Part shown: in pieces, positions 51,616 through 60,336 of the stretch | Position numbering within the stretch: the stretch's first letter is position 1 | Layout of the letters: each line of letters starts with the position of its first letter | Assembly (NCBI RefSeq): GCF_025857195.1 | Contig: NZ_CP109787.1 | Location: forward strand, 3,137,501 to 3,201,500 | Length of the DNA: 64,000 nt | Source: Leisingera thetidis | GTDB taxonomy: Bacteria; Pseudomonadota; Alphaproteobacteria; Rhodobacterales; Rhodobacteraceae | Direction of reading: 5' to 3' | The notes under the pieces: generated by a model | Databases searched by the model: none | What the model was told of the DNA's origin: nothing | What the model saw: the letters and a program-made list of their open reading frames with translations, nothing else | Position numbers and translations under genes: made by a program

Positions 51616-53232
51616 TCATATCCGCGCCACGCCAAAGCTGTTGGGGTTGAGGCGGCGTGCCCGCGCCTCCTGGCAGGTCTGCAGGCAGAAGCCGATCACC
51701 CGGCGGCTGTCGCGCGGGTCGATCATCCCCATGTCCAGCGCCCGCCCCGAGGTATAAAAGGCATCCGACTGCCCGTCGAAATGCGCGGTGATCCTTGCGC
51801 GCTGCGCCGCCAGCCGCGCCTCGTCCGCCTCCAGCCCCTTGCGCTCCGCCGTGCGGCGGGCGACCTGTTCCATCGTCAGCGCCGCCTGTTCGCCGCCCAT
51901 CACCCCGGTCATCGCGTTGGGCCAGGTGAACAGGAAATCGGCGCCGAAGGCATAGCCGCACATGCCGTAATTCCCCGCCCCGAAGCTGGCCCCGGTGTAG
52001 AGGGCAATCTTCGGCACCCGCAGATTGGTCACTGCCTGGATCATCTTGGCGCCCTGCTTGATCATGCCCGCCCGTTCGGAGGCGGTGCCGACCATGTAGC
52101 CGGTGGTGTTGTGCAGAAAGACCACCGGCGTTCCGGCCTGATCCATCGCCTGCAGGAAATGCGTGGCCTTGGCGGCCCCGTCCGGGTCCAGCGGGCCGTT
52201 GTTGCCCAAAAGGCCAACCGCCTGCCCCATGATCCGCGCCTGCAGGCACACTGTGGCCGGCCCGAAGCCCGGCTTGAATTCGCGCAAGACCGAGCCATCC
52301 GCGATCCGCGCCGCCACCTCGCGCATGTCATACGGCTTGCGGCAGTCCACCGGCACCGCGCCGGCGATCCCGTCAGGGTCCAGCGCAGGCGCGGCATACT
52401 CCGGGACGGCAGGGGCACATGGCTTCCAGCCCAGCCCGGCCACCACCTCGCGGGCGATTTCGATGCCATGCGCGTCATCCTCGGCCAGATACTCGACCAG
52501 CCCGGTCACAGCCGCATGCATCTCCGCACCGCCCAGATCCGCGTCCTCTGCCACTTCGCCGGTGGCAGCTTGCACCAGTGCGGCCCCGGCCAGCATCGCC
52601 ATGCCGTTGCCCCTGACGCCGATCACATAATCCGACAGCCCCGGCTGATAGGCGCCGCCCGCGGTCGAGGCGCCATGCAGCACCGTGATCACCGGGATAC
52701 CCGCCGCCGACAGCCGCGCCAGCCCCGCAAACATGCCGCCGCCATGCGCCCACAGCTCCACCGTGTAGCGCATCAGGTCGGCACCGGCGCTTTCCACCAG
52801 ATGAATGAACGGCAGCTTCTGCCGCTCGGCAATGGCGATGGCGCCCAGCGCCTTGTCCACCGACTTCTGCGTCATCGCGCCGGCATTGATCCCGGCATCA
52901 TCTGCAAAGATCAGCGCTCGCACGCCCTCGACATAGCCGATGCCAAGGATAATCGAGGCGCCGGGCACCGAGGTCTCCGGGTCCGGATCGTCCACCAGAT
53001 AGGAGGCCATGTTATAGAGCTCCAGGAACGGCAGCCCCGGATCAAGCAGCGCCGAGACCCGCTCCCGCGGCGACAGCTGCCCCCGCTTGTCGAAGACCAC
53101 GCGGCGCTGTTCGGACTTGGCCGCGGCGCGGGCCTCCAGCGCCCGCATCCGCTCCACCAGCGCCAGCATGTCCCTGCGGTTCCAGGCGAAGGTCTCGCTT
53201 TTGGCATCGATCCTGGTTTGAAAAACCGTCAT
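51616..53232 (-). CDS. Acyl-CoA carboxylase carboxyltransferase subunit (beta)
   Basis: A 538-aa carboxyltransferase of the 3-methylcrotonyl-/geranyl-CoA type. It has the two crotonase-like halves; HGASTAGGAYQPGLSDYVIGV near residue 178 and TGASFGAGNYGMCGYAFGADFLF near 405 are the paired oxyanion-hole segments. The latter, with GAGNYGMCG, is found in methylcrotonyl- and geranyl-CoA carboxylases. Start ATG 53232 is chosen over upstream frames that read unlike protein. It lies between the AtuA-like gene and the alpha subunit in one operon. Confidence 0.9.
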   Translation of the reverse strand: MTVFQTRIDAKSETFAWNRRDMLALVERMRALEARAAAKSEQRRVVFDKRGQLSPRERVSALLDPGLPFLELYNMASYLVDDPDPETSVPGASIILGIGYVEGVRALIFADDAGINAGAMTQKSVDKALGAIAIAERQKLPFIHLVESAGADLMRYTVELWAHGGGMFAGLARLSAAGIPVITVLHGASTAGGAYQPGLSDYVIGVRGNGMAMLAGAALVQAATGEVAEDADLGGAEMHAAVTGLVEYLAEDDAHGIEIAREVVAGLGWKPCAPAVPEYAAPALDPDGIAGAVPVDCRKPYDMREVAARIADGSVLREFKPGFGPATVCLQARIMGQAVGLLGNNGPLDPDGAAKATHFLQAMDQAGTPVVFLHNTTGYMVGTASERAGMIKQGAKMIQAVTNLRVPKIALYTGASFGAGNYGMCGYAFGADFLFTWPNAMTGVMGGEQAALTMEQVARRTAERKGLEADEARLAAQRARITAHFDGQSDAFYTSGRALDMGMIDPRDSRRVIGFCLQTCQEARARRLNPNSFGVARI

Positions 53233-53290
53233 CGCACGTATCCGCCTTTCTCCCGGCAAAGCCAGGCAGTGCTGCAAGATTCCGGCATTT

Positions 53291-55075
53291 TCACAGCTCC
53301 TCCAACAGTCCGGCATCCACCCGCACCGGCGCTGCCAGCAGCAATTGCGCAAACCCCTTGGCCTGAGGGTCATTGCGCAAGGAAGACGTCCCGCCGCCGC
53401 CCAGCGCGCCGTGCAGCAGGATATTCATCGACAGGCTGCCGGGCAGATAGAACCGCTCAAACCTGCCGTCCCAGAAATGCCCGAACACCCGGCGCATATG
53501 GGCCGCGTCCAGCGCCTCCCAGATCCAGGGCATGGCTTCCGGTGTCCGCGCGATCACCCCGATATTGGCGATATCGCCCTTGTCGCCGCTGCGCGCCCAG
53601 GCGAGGCGGATCAGCGGCACCTCCATCATTCTCTCTGCTTTTGGAACCGGCGGCGGCGCGGGCCGTTCCGCGGCCCGCAGCGGCATGCCCGCAGCCGGTG
53701 CTGCCGTTTCGCGGCCCGCCGCATCCCGGACGGATACCGGCACCTGCGCCTTGGGCAGCAGGCAGGAGAACAGCGCCAGCACCGGCGACGGCTTGGGCCG
53801 CGCACCCGCAAAGCCGCTCAGTCCCGGCGGCGCGGCGAGGCCCAGGCCAACCGCCTCCTTCAGGAACACCCCCACCCCGCGGGCCTCCGGGTGGCGCACC
53901 GCGATCTTGACCGCCACCTCGCGCGCCGGTCCGCTTTGCCGCAACCCGCCGAACTGGCTTTCGCTGCCGATCAGCTCAATGCTTGCATCGGTGAAGTCCG
54001 GCAGCTGCAGCCGGTCCAGAACGTCCCGCGCCCGGGTCAGAGCCGTCTTGGCAAAGAGCCGCGCCTTGGCCTCGGCGTCCAGCCCATAGAAGGTGAAGTA
54101 ATGGCCGCTGCGGAAACCGTCCTGCCAGGTGATGCAGGTCTTGTAGGCCTCCGGCACGCCGCGCCCCTTGGCGCCTGCCACCCGCACCCGGTCCGGCCCC
54201 GCCTCCGTCAGCCTCACCTCTGAGAAATCGCACACCACGTCCGGCAGCACATAGGCCTGCGGGTCGCCGATCTCATACAGCAGCTGCTCCGCCACCGTCC
54301 CGCGCGAGACCAGGCCGCCGGTGCCCGCGGGCTTGGTCACGTCGAAGCTGCCATCGGCGCGGACCTCGGCAACCGGGTAACCGATCCCGGCCATCCCCGC
54401 CGCCGCCTCCTGCCAATCGGTGAAATTGCCGCCCGTCGCCTGCGGCCCGCATTCCAGGATATGGCCTGCCAGGCTGCCGCCCGCCAGCTGGTCCAGACCG
54501 GCAGCGTTCCAGCCGAAGCGATGGATGCAGGCGCCCAGTGTCACCGCGCTGTCCACGCAGCGCCCGGTGATCACGATATCCGCGCCCCCGTCCAGCGCTG
54601 CGGCAATCGGAAAGGCCCCCAGATAGGCGTTGACGCTGGCGATCTTCTCCAGCGGCGGAAACGGCGCGCCGGTGAACATGTCCCGGGGCGCAGCCTCTGC
54701 CAGCTCCGCCGCGCGGCCCAGCAAATCGTCGCCTTCAACCACCGCCACCCTCAAGTCCAGCCCTTGGGCGGCGATCTCCTGCCGCAGGGCCGCGGCGCAG
54801 GCCTGCGGGTTCATCCCGCCCGCGTTGGAAATGACCCGCACCCCTTGCCGCGCGATCTCTGCCAGGTTCGGCGCCATTGCTGCTGTCACGAAATCGGTGG
54901 CATAGCCCGCCTGCGGATCCCTTGCACGGGCCCGCGCCAGCACCGCCATGGTGATTTCGGCCAGGTAGTCATAGACGAGAAAGTCCAAGCCCCCCGCCGC
55001 CAGCAGCTGCGGCGTGGCCAGGGAGGCCTCCCCCCAGAACCCGGCTGCGCCGCCAATGCGCAGAACCTGTGGCAT
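53291..55075 (-). CDS. AtuA-like (DUF1446) acyclic-terpene-utilisation protein
   Basis: A 594-aa protein with an N-terminal DUF1446 (AtuA core; VLRIGGAAGFWGEASLATPQLL, SNAGGMNPQACAAALRQE and DIVITGRCVDSAVTLG) and a C-terminal roughly 100-residue AtuA C domain (MEVPLIRLAWARSGDKGDIANIGVIAR). ATG 55075 follows GGAAGGAGAA. AtuA-type genes travel with AtuC/AtuF carboxylases in citronellol breakdown and with carboxylases in other acyl-CoA routes. Its enzymatic role is unsettled. Here it is first in a three-gene operon; no citronellyl-CoA dehydrogenase, hydratase or lyase gene is adjacent. Confidence 0.86.
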   Translation of the reverse strand: MPQVLRIGGAAGFWGEASLATPQLLAAGGLDFLVYDYLAEITMAVLARARARDPQAGYATDFVTAAMAPNLAEIARQGVRVISNAGGMNPQACAAALRQEIAAQGLDLRVAVVEGDDLLGRAAELAEAAPRDMFTGAPFPPLEKIASVNAYLGAFPIAAALDGGADIVITGRCVDSAVTLGACIHRFGWNAAGLDQLAGGSLAGHILECGPQATGGNFTDWQEAAAGMAGIGYPVAEVRADGSFDVTKPAGTGGLVSRGTVAEQLLYEIGDPQAYVLPDVVCDFSEVRLTEAGPDRVRVAGAKGRGVPEAYKTCITWQDGFRSGHYFTFYGLDAEAKARLFAKTALTRARDVLDRLQLPDFTDASIELIGSESQFGGLRQSGPAREVAVKIAVRHPEARGVGVFLKEAVGLGLAAPPGLSGFAGARPKPSPVLALFSCLLPKAQVPVSVRDAAGRETAAPAAGMPLRAAERPAPPPVPKAERMMEVPLIRLAWARSGDKGDIANIGVIARTPEAMPWIWEALDAAHMRRVFGHFWDGRFERFYLPGSLSMNILLHGALGGGGTSSLRNDPQAKGFAQLLLAAPVRVDAGLLEEL

Positions 55076-55246
55076 GGCTTCTCCTTCCGGCTGGCAGCTC
55101 CTGCAAAGCATACACGGGATTGCCCGCAAACGCCGGGCCGCGGCCTTCAGCGTGGCGGCCAAAGCCCTGGTTTCGCAACCTTGACCCCGCGTCCAGGGCC
55201 GCGAAGGCCGCGTTCGGCCCGCAGATACGTTACAAGATTCGTGATC

Positions 55247-55315
55247 ATGTAATTTTCAGGTTACATTTGACTTGCCGCGAATCATCTTCCAGCGTATCAC
55301 CGACCCAACGGTCGG
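55247..55315 (+). promoter_or_regulatory. Promoter region of the phenylacetate operon with two palindromes
   Basis: ATGTAA-N8-TTACAT (55247-55266) is immediately followed by a -35-like TTGACT (55267-55272). CCGACC-CAAC-GGTCGG (55300-55315) is a perfect 16-bp palindrome of the TetR-operator kind. PaaR regulators of phenylacetate genes are TetR-family proteins, so this second site is a candidate, but no regulator gene is in the window. Confidence 0.5.
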
Positions 55316-55351
55316 CTTATCCCTGCCGCCGCCACAGGAGACGCGAACACC

Positions 55352-56554
55352 ATGGATGCTTTCATCTGCGATGCCACCCGCACCCCGATCGGCCGCTACG
55401 GCGGCGCCTTGAGCCAGGTGCGCACTGACGACCTTGCCGCTTTGCCGATTGCCGCGCTGGCGGCGCGCAACCCGGATGCGGATTGGGGCGCGCTGGACGA
55501 CGTGATCCTGGGCGACGCCAACCAGGCCGGGGAAAGCAACCGCAACGTGGCCCGCATGGCCGCCCTGCTGGCGGGCCTGCCCGCCGCGGTGCCCGGCACC
55601 ACCATCAACCGGCTCTGCGCCTCCGGCATGGATGCAGTCGGCATGGCGTCGCGCGGGATCAAGGCAGGCGATTACGACATGGCCATCGCCGGCGGCGTCG
55701 AAAGCATGAGCCGCGCGCCCTTCGTGATGCCCAAGGCCGCTAGCGCCTTCACCCGCGCCAATGCGGTTTACGACACCACCATCGGCTGGCGCTTCGTGAA
55801 CCCGAAGATGGACAAGATGTACGGCACCGACTCGATGCCGCAGACCGCTGACAACGTCGCCGCCGACTACGGCGTCTCCCGCGAGGACCAGGACGCATTC
55901 GCCGCCCGCAGCCAGGCCCGCTGGGCCGCGGCGCATGAGGCGGGGATCTTCAAGGACGAGATCACCCCCGTCACCATCCCCCAGCGCAAGGGCGAGCCAA
56001 TCGTTGTGGACACCGACGAGCACCCCCGCCCCGGCACCACGGCCGAAAAGCTGGCAGGCCTCAAGGGCGTCAACGGCCCGGACAAGAGCGTGACCGCAGG
56101 CAATGCCTCGGGCGTCAACGACGGCGCCGCGGCGATCCTGATGGCGAATGAAGCGGCTGCCGCCAGGAACGGCCTGAAACCGATGGCCCGCATCGTCGGC
56201 ATGGCCGCCGCCGGGGTCGAGCCGCGCATCATGGGCATCGGTCCGGTGCCGGCCACCCGCAAGGTTCTGGCCCGCACCGGCCTGACCATCGAGCAGATGG
56301 ACGTGATCGAACTGAACGAGGCCTTCGCCAGCCAGGGCCTCGCCACGCTGCGCGAACTTGGCGTTCCCGACGATGCGCCCCATGTTAACCCTAATGGCGG
56401 CGCCATTGCGCTTGGCCACCCGCTCGGCATGTCCGGCGCGCGGCTGGTGCTGACCGCCGCCTATCAGCTGCAGCGCACCGGCGGACGTTTTGCGCTTTGC
56501 ACCATGTGCGTCGGTGTCGGACAGGGAACAGCCCTGATCCTGGAACGCGTGTAA
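55352..56554 (+). CDS. pcaF: 3-oxoadipyl-CoA / 3-oxo-5,6-dehydrosuberyl-CoA thiolase
   Basis: A 400-aa thiolase. The acyl-accepting cysteine is in TINRLCASGMDAVGMASRG near residue 90, and the second cysteine and His are in CTMCVGVGQG and GHPLGMSGAR. Sequence style is that of PcaF/PaaJ, which releases acetyl- and succinyl-CoA from the ring-opened phenylacetate or beta-ketoadipate intermediate. It is the first gene of the phenylacetate operon, 24 bp before paaA. It is annotated PaaJ in other phenylacetate clusters; the symbol is a choice between two names for one function. Confidence 0.9.
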   Translation: MDAFICDATRTPIGRYGGALSQVRTDDLAALPIAALAARNPDADWGALDDVILGDANQAGESNRNVARMAALLAGLPAAVPGTTINRLCASGMDAVGMASRGIKAGDYDMAIAGGVESMSRAPFVMPKAASAFTRANAVYDTTIGWRFVNPKMDKMYGTDSMPQTADNVAADYGVSREDQDAFAARSQARWAAAHEAGIFKDEITPVTIPQRKGEPIVVDTDEHPRPGTTAEKLAGLKGVNGPDKSVTAGNASGVNDGAAAILMANEAAAARNGLKPMARIVGMAAAGVEPRIMGIGPVPATRKVLARTGLTIEQMDVIELNEAFASQGLATLRELGVPDDAPHVNPNGGAIALGHPLGMSGARLVLTAAYQLQRTGGRFALCTMCVGVGQGTALILERV

Positions 56555-56578
56555 CCTAACCCGCAGGAGGTCCCAGAC

Positions 56579-57556
56579 ATGTATGCTCAGATGATCAAAT
56601 CCGAAGCGACCCAGGACGATCCGGAAAAGCTGGCCGCCTTCCAGGCCCGTATCGACGCGGGCGAGAAGATCGAGCCCAAGGACTGGATGCCCGAGGGCTA
56701 CCGCAAGACGCTGATCCGCCAGATCGGCCAGCACGCCCATTCCGAAATCGTCGGCCAGCTGCCCGAGGGCAACTGGATCACCCGCGCCCCGACGCTGGAG
56801 CGCAAGGCGATCCTGCTCGCCAAGGTGCAGGATGAGGCGGGCCACGGCCTGTACCTTTACTGTGCGGCGGAAACGCTGGGGGTTTCCCGCGACGAGATGA
56901 CGGAGATGCTGCTCGACGGGCGCATGAAGTATTCGTCGATCTTCAACTATCCGACGCTGAACTGGGCCGACATCGGGGCGGTCGGCTGGCTGGTCGACGG
57001 GGCCGCGATCATGAACCAGGTGCCGCTGCAGCGCACCTCCTTCGGCCCCTATTCGCGCGCGATGATCCGGGTCTGCAAGGAAGAGAGCTTTCACCAGCGC
57101 CAGGGCTATGACGCCATCCGCAAGATGGCCGAGGGCACGCCGGAGCAGAAGAAGATGGCGCAGGACGCGCTGAACCGCCTCTGGTACCCGTCGCTGATGA
57201 TGTTCGGCCCGTCCGACAAGGACTCGGTGCATTCCGCCCAGTCGATGGCCTGGAAGATCAAGATGAATACCAATGACGAGCTGCGCCAGAAGTTCGTCGA
57301 CCAGACCGTGCCGCAGGCCGAATACCTTGGCCTCACCGTCCCCGATCCGGACCTGAAATGGAACGAGGAGCGCGGCCATTATGATTACACCGACCCGGAC
57401 TGGAGCGAGTTCTTTGACGTGATCAAGGGCAACGGCCCCTGCAACACGGACCGCCTCGCCGCCCGCAACAAGGCCTGGGACGACGGCGCCTGGGTGCGCG
57501 ACGGGATGCTGGCCCACGCCAGGAAGAAAGCCGCCCGAAAGCACGCCGCCGAATAA
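56579..57556 (+). CDS. paaA: Phenylacetyl-CoA epoxidase catalytic subunit PaaA
   Basis: A 325-aa carboxylate-bridged diiron protein that epoxidises the ring of phenylacetyl-CoA. The ligand set reads E56, E86, H89, D140, E169 and H172, and the spacings (30, 3, 51, 29, 3) equal those known for the E. coli subunit (E42, E72, H75, D126, E155, H158). AGGAGGT precedes ATG 56579. It works with PaaB, PaaC and reductase PaaE, encoded just downstream. Confidence 0.95.
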   Translation: MYAQMIKSEATQDDPEKLAAFQARIDAGEKIEPKDWMPEGYRKTLIRQIGQHAHSEIVGQLPEGNWITRAPTLERKAILLAKVQDEAGHGLYLYCAAETLGVSRDEMTEMLLDGRMKYSSIFNYPTLNWADIGAVGWLVDGAAIMNQVPLQRTSFGPYSRAMIRVCKEESFHQRQGYDAIRKMAEGTPEQKKMAQDALNRLWYPSLMMFGPSDKDSVHSAQSMAWKIKMNTNDELRQKFVDQTVPQAEYLGLTVPDPDLKWNEERGHYDYTDPDWSEFFDVIKGNGPCNTDRLAARNKAWDDGAWVRDGMLAHARKKAARKHAAE

Positions 57557-57619
57557 CCCCAAGCATTCCGGCGCTCCGGCCAGCCGCGCAGCGCCCCCTC
57601 AGCCAGGAGGATTTGAGAC

Positions 57620-57904
57620 ATGAAAAACGAATGGCCCCTCTGGGAAGTCTTCATCCGCGGCCAGCACGGCATGAGCCACCGCCACGTCGGTTCCCTGCAT
57701 GCGCCGGACGCCGAAATGGCGATCAAGAACGCCCGCGACGTCTATACCCGCCGCAATGAGGGCGTGTCGATCTGGGTGGTCGAGGCAAACCACATTGCCG
57801 CGTCCTCGCCCAGCGACAAGGGCCCGCTCTATGAGCCGTCCGAGTCCAAGGTCTACCGCCACCCGACCTTCTTCGACATTCCCGAAGAAGTGGGAGCGAT
57901 GTGA
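57620..57904 (+). CDS. paaB: Phenylacetyl-CoA epoxidase subunit PaaB
   Basis: A 94-aa structural subunit of the epoxidase. It starts MKNEWPLWEVFIRGQHGMSHRHVGSLHA and carries the ARDVYTRRNEGVSIWVV core typical of PaaB, which bridges PaaAC heterodimers. AGGAGG lies upstream of ATG 57620. Its stop overlaps the start of paaC. Confidence 0.95.
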   Translation: MKNEWPLWEVFIRGQHGMSHRHVGSLHAPDAEMAIKNARDVYTRRNEGVSIWVVEANHIAASSPSDKGPLYEPSESKVYRHPTFFDIPEEVGAM

Positions 57905-58665
57905 TGACCCGCGAAGAGGCTTTTGCCCAGTTCCTGCTGCGGATGGGCGACAACACCCTGATCCTCGGCCACCGGGTCAGCGAATGGTGCGGCCATGCGC
58001 CGGTGCTGGAAGAGGACATCGCACTTGCCAACACCGCGCTGGACATGATCGGCCAGACCCAGATGTGGCTTGGCCTCGCTGCCGAGGTGCAGGGCGAAGG
58101 GAAATCCGCCGACGATCTCGCCTTCCTGCGCGACGCCTGGGATTTCCGCAACGTGCTGCTGGTCGAGGTGCCGAACGGCGGCTTCGGCCGCACCCTGATG
58201 CGCCAGTTCCTGTTCGACGCCTGGCATTCGATCCAGCTGGGCCGGCTGATGAAATCCTCCGACGCGCGCGTCGCGGCAATTGCCGAGAAGGCGTCGAAAG
58301 AGGTTGCCTATCACCTGGAACGCTCCGCCGATACCGTGGTGAGCCTGGGCGACGGCACCGAGGAAAGCCATGCCCGCATGCAGGCGGCGCTGGACTATCT
58401 CTGGCCTTACGCGGGCGAGATGTTCCAGTCCGACGCGGTCGACGCCGAGATGGTGAAGGCAGGCATTGCCCCCGATCCGGCGGCCTTGCGCGAGGAATAC
58501 GACGCGCTGGTCTCCCGCATCCTGACTGAGGCCACGCTGACCATCCCGGAGAGCCGTTTTGCCCACAAGGGCGGCCGCACCGGTGCAATGCACACCGAAC
58601 ACCTGGGCCACCTGCTGACCCAGATGCAATGGCTGCAGCGCGCCTACCCGGGCGCCAAGTGGTAA
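57904..58665 (+). CDS. paaC: Phenylacetyl-CoA epoxidase structural subunit PaaC
   Basis: A 253-aa ferritin-like protein that pairs with PaaA and lacks catalytic metal. It starts MTREEAFAQFLLRMGDNTLILGHR and has DMIGQTQMWLGLAAEV, family marks for PaaC. The start is ATG 57904 (TGATG with the paaB stop), with GGGAG 7 nt before; a GTG at 57901 is in frame. A strong hairpin follows at 58678-58713. Confidence 0.94.
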   Translation: MTREEAFAQFLLRMGDNTLILGHRVSEWCGHAPVLEEDIALANTALDMIGQTQMWLGLAAEVQGEGKSADDLAFLRDAWDFRNVLLVEVPNGGFGRTLMRQFLFDAWHSIQLGRLMKSSDARVAAIAEKASKEVAYHLERSADTVVSLGDGTEESHARMQAALDYLWPYAGEMFQSDAVDAEMVKAGIAPDPAALREEYDALVSRILTEATLTIPESRFAHKGGRTGAMHTEHLGHLLTQMQWLQRAYPGAKW

Positions 58666-58677
58666 CACAGCACCAAC

Positions 58678-58713
58678 GGCAGCCCCCTCCCCTGCGGGAG
58701 GCCGGGGGCTGCC
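58678..58713 (+). terminator. Hairpin between paaC and paaD
   Basis: GGCAGCCCCC (58678-58687) pairs with GGGGGCTGCC (58704-58713), and CTCCC (58687-58691) with GGGAG (58696-58700) inside. The stem is strong but has no U-run. It lies in the only sizeable gap inside the paaA-E run (89 bp) and could dampen paaDE relative to paaABC. Confidence 0.5.
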
Positions 58714-58754
58714 CGGCGTATCCGCCGCGCGGACTGCCAAAAGGGATGAACCGC

Positions 58755-59228
58755 ATGAGCCAAGTGACAACTCAGCCAAGCATTGACCAGATCTGGGAGT
58801 GGCTCGACGCCGTGCCGGATCCGGAAATCCCGGTGATCTCGCTGGTCGATCTGGGCATCATCCGCGATGTGGCATGGGAGGGGGAGACCTTGGTTGTTTC
58901 CGTCACCCCGACCTATTCCGGCTGCCCGGCAACTGCGGTGATCGCCTTGGATATCGAAACCGCGCTGCGGGACCGCGGCATAACCGATCTGAAGCTCAAA
59001 ACCCTGATCTCCCCGGCCTGGACCACCGACTGGCTGTCGGCCAAGGGCCGCGCCAGGCTGGAGGGGTACGGCATCGCCCCGCCCCAGGCCGCCGGCGGCC
59101 CGGAGAAATGCCCCAACTGCGGCAGCACCGATGTCACCAAGGTCAGCCAGTTCGGCTCGACCCCCTGCAAGGCCCACTGGCGCTGCCAGGACTGCCTCGA
59201 ACCCTTTGATTATTTCAAGTGCATCTGA
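58755..59228 (+). CDS. paaD: PaaD, Fe-S assembly factor for the phenylacetyl-CoA epoxidase (MIP18 domain)
   Basis: A 157-aa protein with an N-terminal MIP18/DUF59 domain (residues 8-95; VPDPEIPVISLVDLGI and TYSGCPATAVI) and a C-terminal zinc-ribbon region with CPNC and CQDC pairs. It helps mature the diiron or Fe-S components of the PaaABCE complex. I chose ATG 58755 (MSQVTTQ), 9 nt after AAGGG; ATG 58746 is too close to it. Confidence 0.9.
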   Translation: MSQVTTQPSIDQIWEWLDAVPDPEIPVISLVDLGIIRDVAWEGETLVVSVTPTYSGCPATAVIALDIETALRDRGITDLKLKTLISPAWTTDWLSAKGRARLEGYGIAPPQAAGGPEKCPNCGSTDVTKVSQFGSTPCKAHWRCQDCLEPFDYFKCI

Positions 59229-59238
59229 GGAGACCCTG

Positions 59239-60312
59239 ATGGCGCGCTTTCACGATCTTGAAGTCACCGACGTCCGCAAGACCATCCGCGATGCGGTGGT
59301 TGTCACCCTCAAGCCCGCGGGCGGCGCGGTCGGGGACTTCGCCTTCACCCAGGGCCAGTACCTGACCTTCCGCCGCGACTTCGACGGCGAGGAGCTGCGC
59401 CGCAGCTATTCGATCTGTGCCGGCCGCGACGAGGGCATTCTGCAGGTCGGCATCAAGCGCGTCGACGGCGGCGCCTTCTCGACCTGGGCCAATACCGATC
59501 TGAAACCCGGCGACACCCTGCAGGCAATGCCGCCGATGGGGACTTTCTTCACCCCGCTCGATGCAGGCGCCGAGAAGCACTACCTCGGCTTTGCAGGCGG
59601 CTCCGGCATCACCCCGGTGCTGTCGATCCTCAAGACCACGCTGGCAGCAGAACCGAACGCCTCCTTCACGCTGGTCTACGCCAACAAGGGCGTCAACACG
59701 ATCATGTTCCGCGAGGAGCTGGAGGACCTGAAGAACCTCTACATGGGCCGTTTCAACGTCATCCATGTGCTGGAATCGGACGCCCAGGACATCGACCTGT
59801 TCACCGGCCTGGTGACGCAAGAGAAATGCGCCCAGCTGTTCGAGCACTGGATCGACATCGGATCGGTGGACACCGCCTTCATCTGCGGCCCCGAACCGAT
59901 GATGCTGGGCATCGCCGCAGCACTGCGCACCGCCGGTCTGGATGACAGCCAGATCAAGTTCGAACTGTTCGCCTCTGCCCAGCCGGGCCGCGCCAAGCGC
60001 AAGGCCGCCGCCACCGGCGCCGGCAGCAGCGCCAACCAGACCCGCGCCGCCATCACCCTGGACGGCGCCACCCAGACCATCGAGATGGGCAAGGACATGA
60101 CCCTGCTGGACGCGGCGCTGGAAAACGCGATGGATGCGCCCTACGCCTGCAAGGCGGGGGTCTGCTCCACCTGCCGCTGCAAGGTGCTGGAAGGCGAGGT
60201 CGAGATGGTCGCCAACCACGCGCTGGAGGATTACGAGGTCGAGAAGGGCTATGTGCTGTCCTGCCAGGCCTATCCGGTGACCGATACCGTCGTGGTCGAT
60301 TACGACCAGTAA
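59239..60312 (+). CDS. paaE: Phenylacetyl-CoA epoxidase reductase PaaE
   Basis: A 357-aa FAD and [2Fe-2S] reductase. FAD motif RRSYSICAG near residue 54, NAD(P)H-binding FAGGSGITPVLSILKTTL near 117, and C-terminal ferredoxin cysteines in YACKAGVCSTCRCKVLEG. It passes electrons from NADPH to PaaA. ATG 59239 follows GAGGAG. A low-complexity Ala/Gly linker (about 250-265) joins reductase and ferredoxin domains. Confidence 0.94.
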   Translation: MARFHDLEVTDVRKTIRDAVVVTLKPAGGAVGDFAFTQGQYLTFRRDFDGEELRRSYSICAGRDEGILQVGIKRVDGGAFSTWANTDLKPGDTLQAMPPMGTFFTPLDAGAEKHYLGFAGGSGITPVLSILKTTLAAEPNASFTLVYANKGVNTIMFREELEDLKNLYMGRFNVIHVLESDAQDIDLFTGLVTQEKCAQLFEHWIDIGSVDTAFICGPEPMMLGIAAALRTAGLDDSQIKFELFASAQPGRAKRKAAATGAGSSANQTRAAITLDGATQTIEMGKDMTLLDAALENAMDAPYACKAGVCSTCRCKVLEGEVEMVANHALEDYEVEKGYVLSCQAYPVTDTVVVDYDQ

Positions 60313-60336
60313 CGCCTGCCCAAGGGAGAACGGATC

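Noticed and set aside
55256..57562. A 768-codon minus-strand frame opposite the thiolase and paaA
   Set aside because: Antisense artefact of high GC; paaA and the thiolase keep every catalytic residue on the plus strand.
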